Source of the DNA: Boesenbergia rotunda
Taxonomy: Eukaryota; Streptophyta; Magnoliopsida; Zingiberales; Zingiberaceae
DNA: 64,000 nucleotides
Direction: 5' to 3'
Assembly (NCBI GenBank): GCA_024364735.1
Contig: JAGFNQ010002615.1
Span: forward strand, 92,950 to 156,949
Shown here: positions 12,212 through 21,923 of the stretch, one piece after another
Numbering within the stretch: position 1 is the stretch's first letter
Layout of the letters: every line of letters starts with the position of its first letter
Made by a program: the position numbers and the translations under genes
Notes under the pieces: model-generated
Database searches by the model: none
Seen by the model: the letters and a program-made list of their open reading frames with translations, nothing else
What the model was told of the DNA's origin: nothing

Positions 12212-12758
12212 GAATGGTAGTCTCCAGCTTGTTCATCCGATAGTTCATCACAAATTGTGAACAACTTTTGGGCAAACAATTCAGAATTAAGTCAATACTT
12301 AGTTCATGATCCATTGCAAAACCGAGTGTGCTCAGTCGCTCAATGTACCCCAACATCTTTAACACGAACTGTGAGGCAGAAGTGCCTTCTTGCATCCTGG
12401 AGGTGAAGAGGAGTCTGGAGACTTCGAACCTTTCGGATCTCACCTGCTCTTCAAACAACTCATGAAGATGGAAGATGATGGTATAAGCATCCATATGCTC
12501 ATGCTGCTTCTGTAGCTCAGGTACCATAGAGGCTAGCATGATGCAACTTGCAAGTTCAGAATCGGTCACATGTTTCTGATAGGCCAACAATTGGTCTGGA
12601 GTTGCATTTTCTGGAGGACGGTCGGGAAGTTGATTTTCAAGGACATAAGCAAGCTTTTCTGCCTTGAGGACTATCCTCAGGTTTCGAAGCCAGTCCATGA
12701 AGTTCGGCCCGGTCAGTTTATTGGTGTCCAAAATGGAACGCAGATTCAGTGAAGACAT
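12212..12758 (-). pseudogene. Copia C gag fragment, reverse orientation
   Basis: Read on the minus strand from 12758, it opens MSSLNLRSILDTNKLTGPNF and continues with an intact reading frame for about 180 residues (ELQKQHEHMDAY, SERFEVSRLLF, VLKMLGYIERL), ending at the N. It is longer than the C' copy at 3982 and covers the codons into which D inserted there. The downstream zinc knuckle and pol are missing. Confidence 0.88.
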
Positions 12759-14456
12759 GATCGAGTGATTAACCTAGAAATACAAATTGAGATTATGTGA
12801 GAAGAATGATTAAAGAATGTATCATCATACATAAATTAAATCCTATTTATTTTACGAATTGAGTCACCCTTATTATCAATTCGGGAGATCGTAGGAACAT
12901 CTCCAAATAGGTTGATATCCAACCATAGATAAGAACAACCATGACTGTGGCCATCAAGTTTTTCTTAGCTATGAAGGTAGGTAATTATACCGATTACACA
13001 TAACATATATGTAACTATCACTTTATGCTATCAACTAATTGAATGTTTGCATAAATCATTGGGTTGTTAACTCATTAACAAGTATGCAACATTATACATA
13101 GCACCCAACTGCACCTCTCTTTACATCGACCTTGGCTGTGGCACAACAAATCGATGCTCCAAGCTTAAGGCTGACCCATTAATCAAGAAATAGTTTTAAT
13201 ATGGTTGGAGCTCATTCAACCGTTTAGTCAGGCTTGGATGTGTCCAACAACCAAAACTAAGGATTGACCTCTGACTCCAACTATATTATTTATAAACTAA
13301 TTCCATGGTTTGAACATGTTGAGGTTCAAGTCGGGCATGGATGTGTCCATCAACCCAAGCGAGAAACAAAACTCCGATTCTAACCATATTAATGGAAGGT
13401 GTTAGCCTTAATATTTTATAAGGGGTTTTGGGTCTCATCTTTTCTAAGCACATTCATGACATATGTCATGACTAACGATTTCCTTAATAAAGTATGTATG
13501 TGACTTAAGTTATCAAGTCTCATTAATTGAATTAGGAACCGGATTTCCTAATTCTAATTTCATACTATATTAAAGGAATTATTTTGGGAAACATTTTCCT
13601 AAATTGTCATAATCAATTTCGGAAATAATATGTTCAAGACTTTGATTTCTCTAAATCAAATCTTATTAAATTAAGAGACAAATCCCTTAATTCAACTACA
13701 TATTATTTTCATGAAAATCTCATTTAAGAAAACTCTATAGGAAACCATTTTCCTAATTAATTTTGGAGACAACAATATGTAAGAGCATCACCTCCTAAAA
13801 CATATTTTATTCATGGATTTGATTAATTACAACAAATCGTTTTCTAAAGGTGGCTCCCCGAGGCTCAGATACCCAAAGAAAAGTAATGTGTTGTAAATCC
13901 AATTGGACGGCTCCCCGAGGCTCAATCCAAATCAAACATGACAACTTCAATTAAAAATTGGGAAATTAAATTACAACAACTAACTTTAAATTGGACGGCT
14001 CCCCGAGGCTCAATCCAAAATAAAGAATTTTGTTGTCAATTTAAAAACCAATTCAAATTTAATTGTCAATTAACTGTCCATGAATTTGTCTAGACTTTCT
14101 TAACAAGAAAGTGCCCAAAATTGCGAGATTTCAAAAATAGGTTTTCAGAATAATTGTAAGTTTCTGGTACAAAGAAAACTTACATATTTCTAAAATTGGA
14201 AAATTTCTAAAATAGAAAATTTTCCAAAATTAGAAAGTTTCCAAAGATGGGAAGTTTTCACAATTATTATAAAATTTCAGAAACTAGAAAATTTCAAACG
14301 TTTGCGAAATTTCATGAGGATTTCCAAACTTTGAAATTCCTAAATCTAAAATTTATTATAATTTGAAAGTTTCCATAATTGAAAATTTTTTCCGAAATTG
14401 AGATCATGACAAAGTTTTCCACAAAACAATTATACGATTATGTCGAACACTAACCG
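12759..14456 (-). other. Untranslated leader of Copia C (reverse copy)
   Basis: This is a colinear inverted match to 2289-3981, including the three GAGCC-repeat motifs (plus-strand GGCTCCCCGAGGCTC near 13855, 13910 and 13998). Many scattered substitutions and small indels separate the two leaders. No gene was seen. Confidence 0.75.
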
Positions 14457-14468
14457 GCTCTGATACCA
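14457..14468 (-). promoter_or_regulatory. Primer-binding site of Copia C (reverse copy)
   Basis: Plus-strand GCTCTGATACCA is the complement of TGGTATCAGAGC and sits one base from the LTR at 14470. It confirms minus-strand orientation. Confidence 0.9.
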
Positions 14469-14469
14469 C

Positions 14470-16764
14470 TGTTGGGACCGGGTGCATGTTGACAAGGATA
14501 CGAGTTCGTAAAATTTTAAATTTTTACGTGCAGCGGAAGAATTTGCATAAAATAATTTCCTAAATTATTTTAACTTCGTATCTAGCATGCAACCTTATAG
14601 TGTGTTGACATAATCATAAAATAAAACTATGCGGAAAAGTAAACTAATTTACATTATACCTCTCGTAACTCGAAGTAAGGGACGAGATCCAACCGTAGCG
14701 TCCCTTGGAAGCTCCGCCTCTATTCGCGTCCACGCCGAGTTCTCTTCGGGATGACTTCGCAAAGTCATGAGTTTTGCGCCGACGAGAACTACTAGATTCT
14801 CTATAGGCACAACAAGAAAGATCAAGAGAGGAAAGGGAAACTAACCACCAAGAAAATGGAATCGAATTCCGGGAAGAGAGGAGTCACTATCCGCTTCTTC
14901 TTCTTCTTGTTTCGTTTCTCCTTCTTCTTGAAGCTCACGGCAACCTTGCTTGGTGTTGATAGGGTGCGCCGGCCCTAGCAAGGAAGGTGGGAGCCGGCCC
15001 TAATTCTCCAAGAAGGGCGCCGGCCCTAAGGGAAAGGAGAGGGAGAAGAGAATAAGAGAGAGGGAGAGAGGAAGTCACTAATCTCAATTAGTAAATCGTA
15101 ATAAGGGCTTGCCTTTGGTTCCTTTATATAGTAGCAACTCCTTTGCTAAGTCTCCCTCTTAACGGAATTAACGGAATTAGTTATAAGAAATTTATCTTAT
15201 AAATTCTCTTATTAATTATTCCGTTTAAGCCGAGTCTTATTATAACTAATTTATAATAAAACAAATTCTTCTTCTCTTTAAATTATGGAATAAATTTTAT
15301 AAAAAATTTATAAACTTTCTTATTATGGAAAAATCAATTCATAATTGATTTTATAAAATTAAAATAAACCAATTCATGGATTATTTTAACTTCCATAAAA
15401 AGAATAAATTTCTACAAATTTATTTATATAAATTTCTTTATACAAATTTATTTATCCATAATTTATAAAATAAATTACACTAAATTTATTTTATTAATTA
15501 AACCAATTAAATTGGTTTTTCTCCCTTTAATGGCCGGCCAATACCAAGAGGGTGGACACCCTCTTTGGTCGGCCAAAAACAACCCGAACCGGTCGCGAAT
15601 TAAACCCATTTAATTCGCCCAAAAAGCCTTCAAAAGACTCAGCTATTTTTAGCTTCCATTGCGCCTCTGATTAACTCAGATTCAACTTATTTCTCTTGAT
15701 CGAAAAATCCAATTTTCAACTCGTTTTAAATCCCTCGGATTACTCGTAGTGCGTGTGACTAAATAGGCTTTCGATTTATGTTGGTCGTCTATAATCAACC
15801 AATTATAGAACGATCATGAGTGGTACCTAGTAGTACATCATGATCCCCAATTAATCGAAAGATCAACGGTTTGACCTCAGAAGAAATTATTCTGAAACCC
15901 TTCAGCAGCTCTAATGAGTCGTGCCCCATTCCCTTCACCACCTTATACCCACTTGGTTCAGGACACGGTCTATGGTGTCAGTCCCCACTAGGCTGACTAC
16001 GTCACACCTAGCCCAAGTAGTGTCTTTCTCGTCCTTTGGATTTCTAATTACTCTCATGTATTTAAGAGACTCGCACTCTAAACATGATATACTCTGGCCA
16101 GAGGTTTTGAGTAACAATCCGACGATAGGCCTGGGTATACAACTCCTCGCAAGGAGTGGTGAATCCTTTGTAGGCTGTTCAAACATCTTTGGGCACCTCG
16201 GCTTATACCCAATCATCTTGGGTCCACACCTCCTTGGAGATGCTTGCTTAATATGTTAAAGTATAAGTCTCCATGACCAAGATGACTTGAACACCGCAAG
16301 TCAAATGAATATCGCACTTAAGCCGCAGTAAGAACTTCATTGACATATCTACATGTAGATTCCCATATGAAGTCTTACAGCTAGTCACTCCAATGAACTA
16401 GTTCCCTTAACTAGCATCCATGTTTATCACCGGACATCCCAATGTCACCAGCCAGTGAAAATCAGCTGATTAGAGAATAACCCATGCTAGTCTCAACAGA
16501 ATTGATAGTGTCCGTTTTTATCAATTCATCGACTAGGGATAATTTCAATACTTCACAATTGCACATTAGAGATAATCACTAGTTGTGATCCCATCACAAA
16601 TTCTCTTATGCTGTGAGTTGTATTGCGGACATTCAGTAGATGAGTTTAAGATCCCAATCAAATACACAAAACATGTATACTCAAATAGTGAATTATCATT
16701 TATTAATATAAATGTTTACACCATAAGGCGATTGCCTTAGGACACTTCTCTCATATCACTAACA
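14470..16764 (-). mobile_element. LTR of Copia C, reverse copy (2295 bp, complete)
   Basis: The complete LTR runs from TGTTGGGACC (plus strand, 14470) to CACTAACA (16764), with TG/CA ends. It is an inverted match to 1-2275. A TATA-like box lies at 15123-15130 (minus). It ends abruptly inside the hairpin array of LTR A2, so element C inserted there. The matching target duplication would be left of the window. Confidence 0.9.
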
Positions 16765-16770
16765 AAAAGT

Positions 16771-16926
16771 CCTAGCTTGGAGGGCTAGGTGAAAAGTCCT
16801 AGCTTGGAGGGCTAGGTGAAAAGTCCTAACCTGGAGGGTTAGGTGCAAATTCCCAACTTGGAGAGTTAGATGGAAAATCCTTAGCTTGGAGGGCTAAGGT
16901 GGATGGAAACTTAGCTTGGAGGGCTG
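16771..16926 (+). repeat. Array of CCTAGC/GCTAGG hairpins in LTR A2
   Basis: Six short tandem units have the form CCTAGC-ttggagg-GCTAGG separated by tgaaaagt or similar. Stem variants change on both sides together: CCTAAC with GTTAGG, and CCTTAGC with GCTAAGG. The array continues into a GATCGGTC array. Confidence 0.85.
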
Positions 16927-16933
16927 AGTTTGA

Positions 16934-17572
16934 GTCCCTGGATCGGTCTGGTGATCGATCAGGGATTTTGGCACGTTGCTCCTTCATGGATCGATCTGGT
17001 GACCGATCCAGCGATGACTGATCGGTCGGGCGACCGATCAGGGAGCACACCGTGAGGTTGGGAACCTACTGTGTTGCTCCTGATCGATCTGATGACCGAT
17101 CAGGGAGTATGCGTTTCACCCATTGACTTATTCCTGATCGGTCTGGTGACCGATCAGGGAGCGAGCAGTGAGGTTGAGTTCTCTTGCTGAACTGCTCCTA
17201 ATCGGTCTGGTGACCGATCAGGATCACTGTGGAGATCGTTCCGGAGAACGATCAAGTGTCGCAGGTTCCTCTCTAAGATCGATCAGGACGGAGCCTGATC
17301 GGTCTGGTAAGGTTCTGATCGATCTGGTGACCGATCAGGAGTCTTCCTGATCGGTCCGGTGACCTATCAGAGGGCTTAGCCTGCGAGACTCAGAAATCGC
17401 CCAATATAAAGGTGGATCGGTCTGGTGATCGGTCCAGGGGAATCTCAAAGAAATCGCGATTTCTGATTGAGCCTTGGGGATCGATCAGGACGGAGCCTGA
17501 TCGGTCTGGAACCAGCCTGATCGGTCTGGTGACCGATCAGGAGGCTCTCTGATCGGTCTGGTGACCGATCAC
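16934..17572 (+). repeat. Array of GATCGGTC hairpins in LTR A2
   Basis: More than a dozen copies of GATCGGTC-tggt-GACCGATC, an 8-bp stem with a 4-base loop, are spaced about 30-60 bp apart. At about 17230 one copy reads GATCGTTC-cgga-GAACGATC, a compensatory change in both stem arms. The flanks are mostly unrelated between units, so this is not a simple tandem repeat. Confidence 0.85.
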
Positions 17573-18616
17573 TTTAATTCAAATTGTATTGTCAGACGCT
17601 CTGATCGCGTCTGAACACAACCGATTCGCTGCCACTTCTCTCTGATATTTGATATGCTGCTTGATTTACTGCTCTAATACTCTGATTGAGTTTCAGGTGA
17701 CAGGGGAGGATTCAAACTCTCAAGGAGAAGTCAAAGAGAGCTTTCCTTGGAGCAGGTTTGTCCCTTTCTCCACACAGGTTGCAACGGCTGGATGCAGGAC
17801 TGAAGCTGCTGACTGAAGCTTGGCTGAGGGAGCTCAGGAAGTTTAGTTAGGGTTCAGTGTAGCTGGCGCGTTGGCAGTAAGGCAGCGGTAGGCTGCTGGA
17901 GATGAGATCACCTGTCGCTTGGCAGAGAAACAAAAGGAACGAGAGAAGTTGAGTTTAGCATTACTTCTTCAGTTTTTTGTGCTTCTGAGTTCCTGCGTGA
18001 CAAGCTTGCTGTTCTTGAGTTCTTCAATCATTCTGAGCAAGCTATTGAGAAGCAATCATCATACTTGAGCGCTTGAAGGAGAAGACAAGAGGCTTGGAGT
18101 CCGACAGTGGGAAGACACGAAGAGGGTTCTTGCGTGAGATCGCTACTGGGTGGAGCTCAGGGAAGCTTGCTGTGTCTTTGTCCTTGCTAAGTGTTTGAGT
18201 AAGATCCTTCTTGTTGTTTCTTTGTGCTCATTCTATATCTTTGTTTGAAACACACTGTGGGGAGGTTTCTTCACCGAGAAGGAGGTTGCTTCATATCCGG
18301 TTTCACCGGGGCTTGATCTGCCGACGATCAAGGGATCGCCCACCTTAAGGGCACGCCAAGGAGTTGGGACAAGTTATCCCCGAACCTTGTAAGATCTCCT
18401 TGTTAGCGATCTTGCTAATCTTGCTAGTTAGGTTTTTGGTTTTTAGTTTCTGCAAGTTTTGTTTTCCGCTGTGCTATTAATCACGTCAAGTGCAGAAATC
18501 TGATAACTCCTCAAAGAAGAAGTGATTGGCTATATTCACCCCCCCCCCCCTCTCTAGCCATCTCGTTCCCAACATTAACTACCCTTCCAATTTGAGTTGA
18601 CACTCCCTAGATTTAT

Positions 18617-20137
18617 CTAGGGTGTGGCGAACACACTCTTAGGAACCCAAAACCTATTAGAGCTCCTTGGGTGTTCTAGGTATTCATTAGGGATAACTTC
18701 CCTTGATACCTTCCTAATGACCTTTTTAGACTTCTCCAAAGTCTTAGTCATGTTGATCTTGTCTTGGTCAACTCTAGGGATGGCTTCCCTTGTGGCCTTG
18801 ACTTGACTTCTTGACCTAGATTGAGTTCTATATCTATATGGGACTCTATGATAGGATGGACCATCATCCTTGGTTTTAGGTTTGTATCCCAAATCTTTCT
18901 TACTCCTAGAGGGTCCTTGATTTCCTAAATCTAGGTTTTGAATTTTTTATCCCTTAAATAGATTTTCTATTTTCTTAAGGGATTTCTCCAATTTATCAAG
19001 TTTTGACCTCAAAACTTGATTTTCAATCATTACCTCATCAAGGCTTGGTTTTCTAATATAGCCTTGATGGTTGTTCTTCTTGGCCTTGTTTTGGGTAGGT
19101 CTATCCTTAAATGATCTAATATCCTTAGGTGTGGTAGACCTAGCATGGAAGGCTCTATATTTTTCCTTAGGTTTCTCATACCTCCTATTTTCATGATAAA
19201 TAGCATTAAAATGATAATAATTATTTCTAGCATGCATATTATCATGATTTAAGTAAGTATCATTACCTAATGGTACCTTAGTCTTGACTTTGGAGGCTCC
19301 CCCTTGATTTGAGCTCCTCCTTTTTGCCTTGGTCGGATCCTTCCCCTTTGGACATTGATTCCGATAATGTCCCTTTTGCTTGCATGAGAAGCACACAATG
19401 TGCTTCTTATCCTTCTTTACTTTGGGGCCAACTTCCTTTAGCTGCTCCTTGGTCTTGGGTGTCACTAGCACCTTCTTCTTGACCAATTTGGGACACTTAC
19501 TCTTATAGTGCCCTTTTTCCCTACACTCAAAGCAAATGATATGATCTTTATTTTTACAAATTGAAATTTTTATACCTTTACTTGTAGGGGTGTTGCATGA
19601 TTCTTCACTTGATCCGGAAGTAGATACTTCTTCTTTTTCTTCCTCGGCCAAAGCTTCTTGGATTTCCTCCCCGGATGTTGAGCATCTCTCAACTTCCGAG
19701 TCCTCTTCATTTGATGAATCTCCCTCTTCGGATTTGTCTTGACTTGGTACAGTGGAGGGATCTTCATGAAGCTTTGCCAATTTGCTCCAAAGCTCTTTGG
19801 CGTCTTGAAATTCCCTAATTTTGTCCAAGACGGTGCTTGGCAATAGATTGACCAATAACTTGGTCACTTTGTAGTTGGCCTCGCATCTCTTGATTTGCTC
19901 CTCATTCCATTTGCTTTTCTTGAGAAGCTTTCCTTTTGAGCTTGTTGGAGCTTCAAAACCTTCCATTAGAGCAAACCATTGCTCTATCTCCATCATGAAG
20001 TAATTTTCAATCTTTGATTTCCAAAGATCGAAATTTGCCTTGTCGAATGGTGGAGGTGCTCGGATGTCGTAGCCAAACTCCATTTTTGAAGTAGAACCCT
20101 CTTGATGATGACTTCTTGAAATTAGGGTTTCTTCCAA
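18617..20137 (-). pseudogene. Gag of Copia element B, one in-frame stop
   Basis: On the minus strand it reads MEFGYDIRAPPPFDKANF (from about 20083) and FDLWKSKIENYF, then an acidic low-complexity region. Two CCHC knuckles follow, CFECREKGHYKSKC (about 19530) and CFSCKQKGHYRNQC (about 19395). A basic region and a coiled-coil-like LRSKLDKLEKSLKKIE segment come next. A TAA at 18947-18949 interrupts the frame, which then continues in phase to a C-terminus containing RFWVPKSVFATP and a stop at 18617-18619. The double knuckle and the FWVPK end are typical of SIRE-type gag. Protease, which should follow, is lost at the A2 junction. Confidence 0.85.
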
Positions 20138-20197
20138 CTTCTTCTACTTCCTCTAGCTCTTGCCCTCTTGGCGATGAGTCCAAAGAAGAGCAACCTT

Positions 20198-20209
20198 GCT
20201 CTGATACCA
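20198..20209 (-). promoter_or_regulatory. Primer-binding site of element B
   Basis: Plus-strand GCTCTGATACCA, two bases from the LTR edge at 20212, is the complement of the Met-tRNA primer site. Confidence 0.88.
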
Positions 20210-20659
20210 CTTGTTGGGGCCGGTAAACGAGCTAGAGGGGGGGTGATTAGCTCCGATTTGCTTGTAGATGATTTGTCGCGGCGGAAGACTTCAAGCAATG
20301 CTAACACATAGGATTTTACTTGGTATCCACCCCGGCCGGGTGACTAATCCAAGGATTCACTCTCCTCACTCTCTCATGCACTATAAAAGATCTCCTTCTT
20401 GAGGTGGAGAAACCTCTTACAAGCTTTCATAAAGATACAACAAGAATCAAGCAAATACAAGATGAAATCTTACAAGATTTACAATGATAAGCTCACACTT
20501 TGCTTTCCTTGCTATCTTCAAGCTTGTGATCGCCTCTAGAACTTTGGAAGTGCAGCAACACTAAGCCCCAAAGCTTCTCTTGAGATGGCGTGGAAGGAGG
20601 AAGAAGTTCTTCGGCTCAAACCTGAACGAAAGCCCTTATATCCGACGCCTAGGGTTTCT

Positions 20660-20945
20660 GAATCGATTACCCAATCGATTACCACTTCACACTTAGCCGT
20701 TCAACGGCTAGTTTTCGAACCGTAATCGATTAGTCAATTGATTACGAGTGTCCTGAATCGATTACCCAATCGATTCAGAACTCTTTTGTTCTCTCGCGCA
20801 AACTGTCGTAATCGATTAGCCAATCGATTACCGATACCCTGAATCGATTGCCCAATCGATTCAGGGCCCTTCTGTCCTCTCGCGCAAACTGCCTTAATCG
20901 ATCACCTGATCGATTCACCCAATCGATTACCCAATAGATTGAGTC
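20660..20945 (-). repeat. Array of AATCGATT hairpins in LTR B
   Basis: At least five units carry AATCGATT-xxxx-AATCGATT cores. The outer stem bases co-vary: GTAATCGATT pairs with AATCGATTAC in some units, and TGAATCGATT with AATCGATTCA in others. The layout resembles the GATCGGTC arrays of LTR A with a different core. Confidence 0.8.
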
Positions 20946-21115
20946 CAACCTATCTTGTTTTCACAAGCCTAGGATCCCCTACCAAGTGTCCGGTCAACCC
21001 CTTTGACCAACCTGGATTTCTACTGCCTAGCTCCCAGCTCGGACTTAACCTGGTTCCCAACCAGATTCGCCTAACCCTCGAGTTAGGTCAAGTCTCTCTG
21101 TAGACTTCCACCTTG

Positions 21116-21439
21116 CCAGCATGCGATCTCCCCGATCCATTTGGACTTCACCTAGTCCCACTAGGTGTGCCTAGTCCCACTAGGTCTTTTCCCATGCCAG
21201 CGTACGATCTCCCTGATCCACCTGGACTTCACCTAGTCCCACTAGGTGTGCCTAGTCCCACTAGGTCTTTTCCCATGCCAGCGTACGATCTCCCCGATCC
21301 ACCTGGACTTCACCTAGTCCCACTAGGTGTGCCTAGTCCCACTAGGTCTTTTCCCATGTCAGCGTACGATCTCCCCGATCCACCTGGACTTCACCTAGTC
21401 CCACTAGGTGTGCCTAGTCCCACTAGGTCTTTTCCTTCA
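21116..21439. repeat. Tandem repeat, 4 x 81 bp, in LTR B
   Basis: Units start at 21116, 21197, 21278 and 21359 with CCAGCGTACGATCTCCC or a close variant. Each contains CCTAGTCCCACTAGG twice, an imperfect palindrome. The period is a multiple of three, which leaves an open frame through the array. That ORF is not evidence of a gene. Confidence 0.93.
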
Positions 21440-21632
21440 AGCCTCCAGTCAACCTTGACCCACTTGACATCATACGATATTCAAACATCATATGACATTC
21501 TCCATCATTATCAAACATCATTATCAAACATCGAAACATCCAAACTCAAGCTTACCAAGCTTAGTCAGACTTAAGCTCACCCGAGCCTAGTCAAACTAGG
21601 TCAACCCTGACCTAACCAAGATTGCACCAACA

Positions 21633-21866
21633 TTAAGGGCACGCCAAGGAGTAGGGGCAAGTTATCCCCGAACCGTGTAAACCCTCCTTGTTAGCGATCT
21701 TGCTAGTGGTGTTAGTTTGTTTTGTTTCTTGTTTTTTCTGCATACTCTGTTTTCATACTTCCGCTGTGCTACTAACAAAGTGAAGTGCTGAAATTCAATA
21801 AGTGTTTAAAGTCCAAGTGATTGGCTATATTCACCCCCCCCCTCTCTAGCCATCCGGGTTCCAACA
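21633..21866 (+). mobile_element. Remaining 3' tail of the A1 5' LTR
   Basis: It starts TTAAGGGCACGCC right after element B and ends TTCCAACA. It matches 35334-35567 with only a few changes. The missing 5' part of this LTR should lie beyond the left edge of the window. Confidence 0.85.
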
Positions 21867-21868
21867 AG

Positions 21869-21880
21869 TGGTATCAGAGC
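21869..21880 (+). promoter_or_regulatory. Primer-binding site of A1
   Basis: TGGTATCAGAGC lies two bases after the LTR end, followed by TTGGGG. Confidence 0.9.
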
Positions 21881-21923
21881 TTGGGGCTCTGTTTTTGCAG
21901 ATTAACAACCGAGAGCTACATCC

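Larger units (their letters stand above)
16765..18574 (+). mobile_element. LTR A2, 3' part, related to the LTR of element A1
   Basis: It aligns with most of the LTR at 33556-35567 but is clearly diverged. Shared blocks are the CCTAGC and GATCGGTC hairpin arrays, the segment around TTCTTGCGTGAGATCG (18131), the block TTAAGGGCACGCCAAGGAG (18345), and the CCCCCTCTCTAGCCATC end. It ends CCCAACA at 18574. It is followed not by a primer site but by internal sequence of element B, so it is probably a solo LTR or the end of a copy inserted into B. Its 5' part was cut off by insertion of C. Confidence 0.8.
18575..21632 (-). mobile_element. Copia element B (SIRE-like), 5' LTR plus gag, truncated in early pol
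   Basis: Read on the minus strand it is LTR (21632-20212), Met-tRNA primer site, gag with two zinc knuckles, then a break at 18575 against LTR A2. Its outer end at 21632/21633 falls inside an A1-type LTR exactly between CACC and TTAAGGGC, as comparison with 35330-35345 shows. Element B is therefore a minus-strand insertion into the 5' LTR of A1. The rest of B and its second LTR would lie left of the window. Confidence 0.82.
20212..21632 (-). mobile_element. 5' LTR of element B (1421 bp)
   Basis: It has TG/CA ends (plus-strand TGTTGGGGCC at 20212, CACCAACA at 21632). It contains an AATCGATT hairpin array (20660-20945) and a tandem array of four 81-bp units (21116-21439). Confidence 0.85.

Noticed and set aside
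16934..17572. Regularly spaced palindromic repeats resembling a CRISPR array
   Set aside because: This is plant nuclear retrotransposon DNA. Spacing is irregular, units are imperfect hairpins, and the array belongs to an LTR. No cas genes are present.
21113..21574. 153-codon ORF with repeated MPAYDLPDPPGLHLVPLG units
   Set aside because: The 81-bp tandem period is a multiple of three, so any open frame stays open. It lies inside LTR B and no protein family is recognisable.
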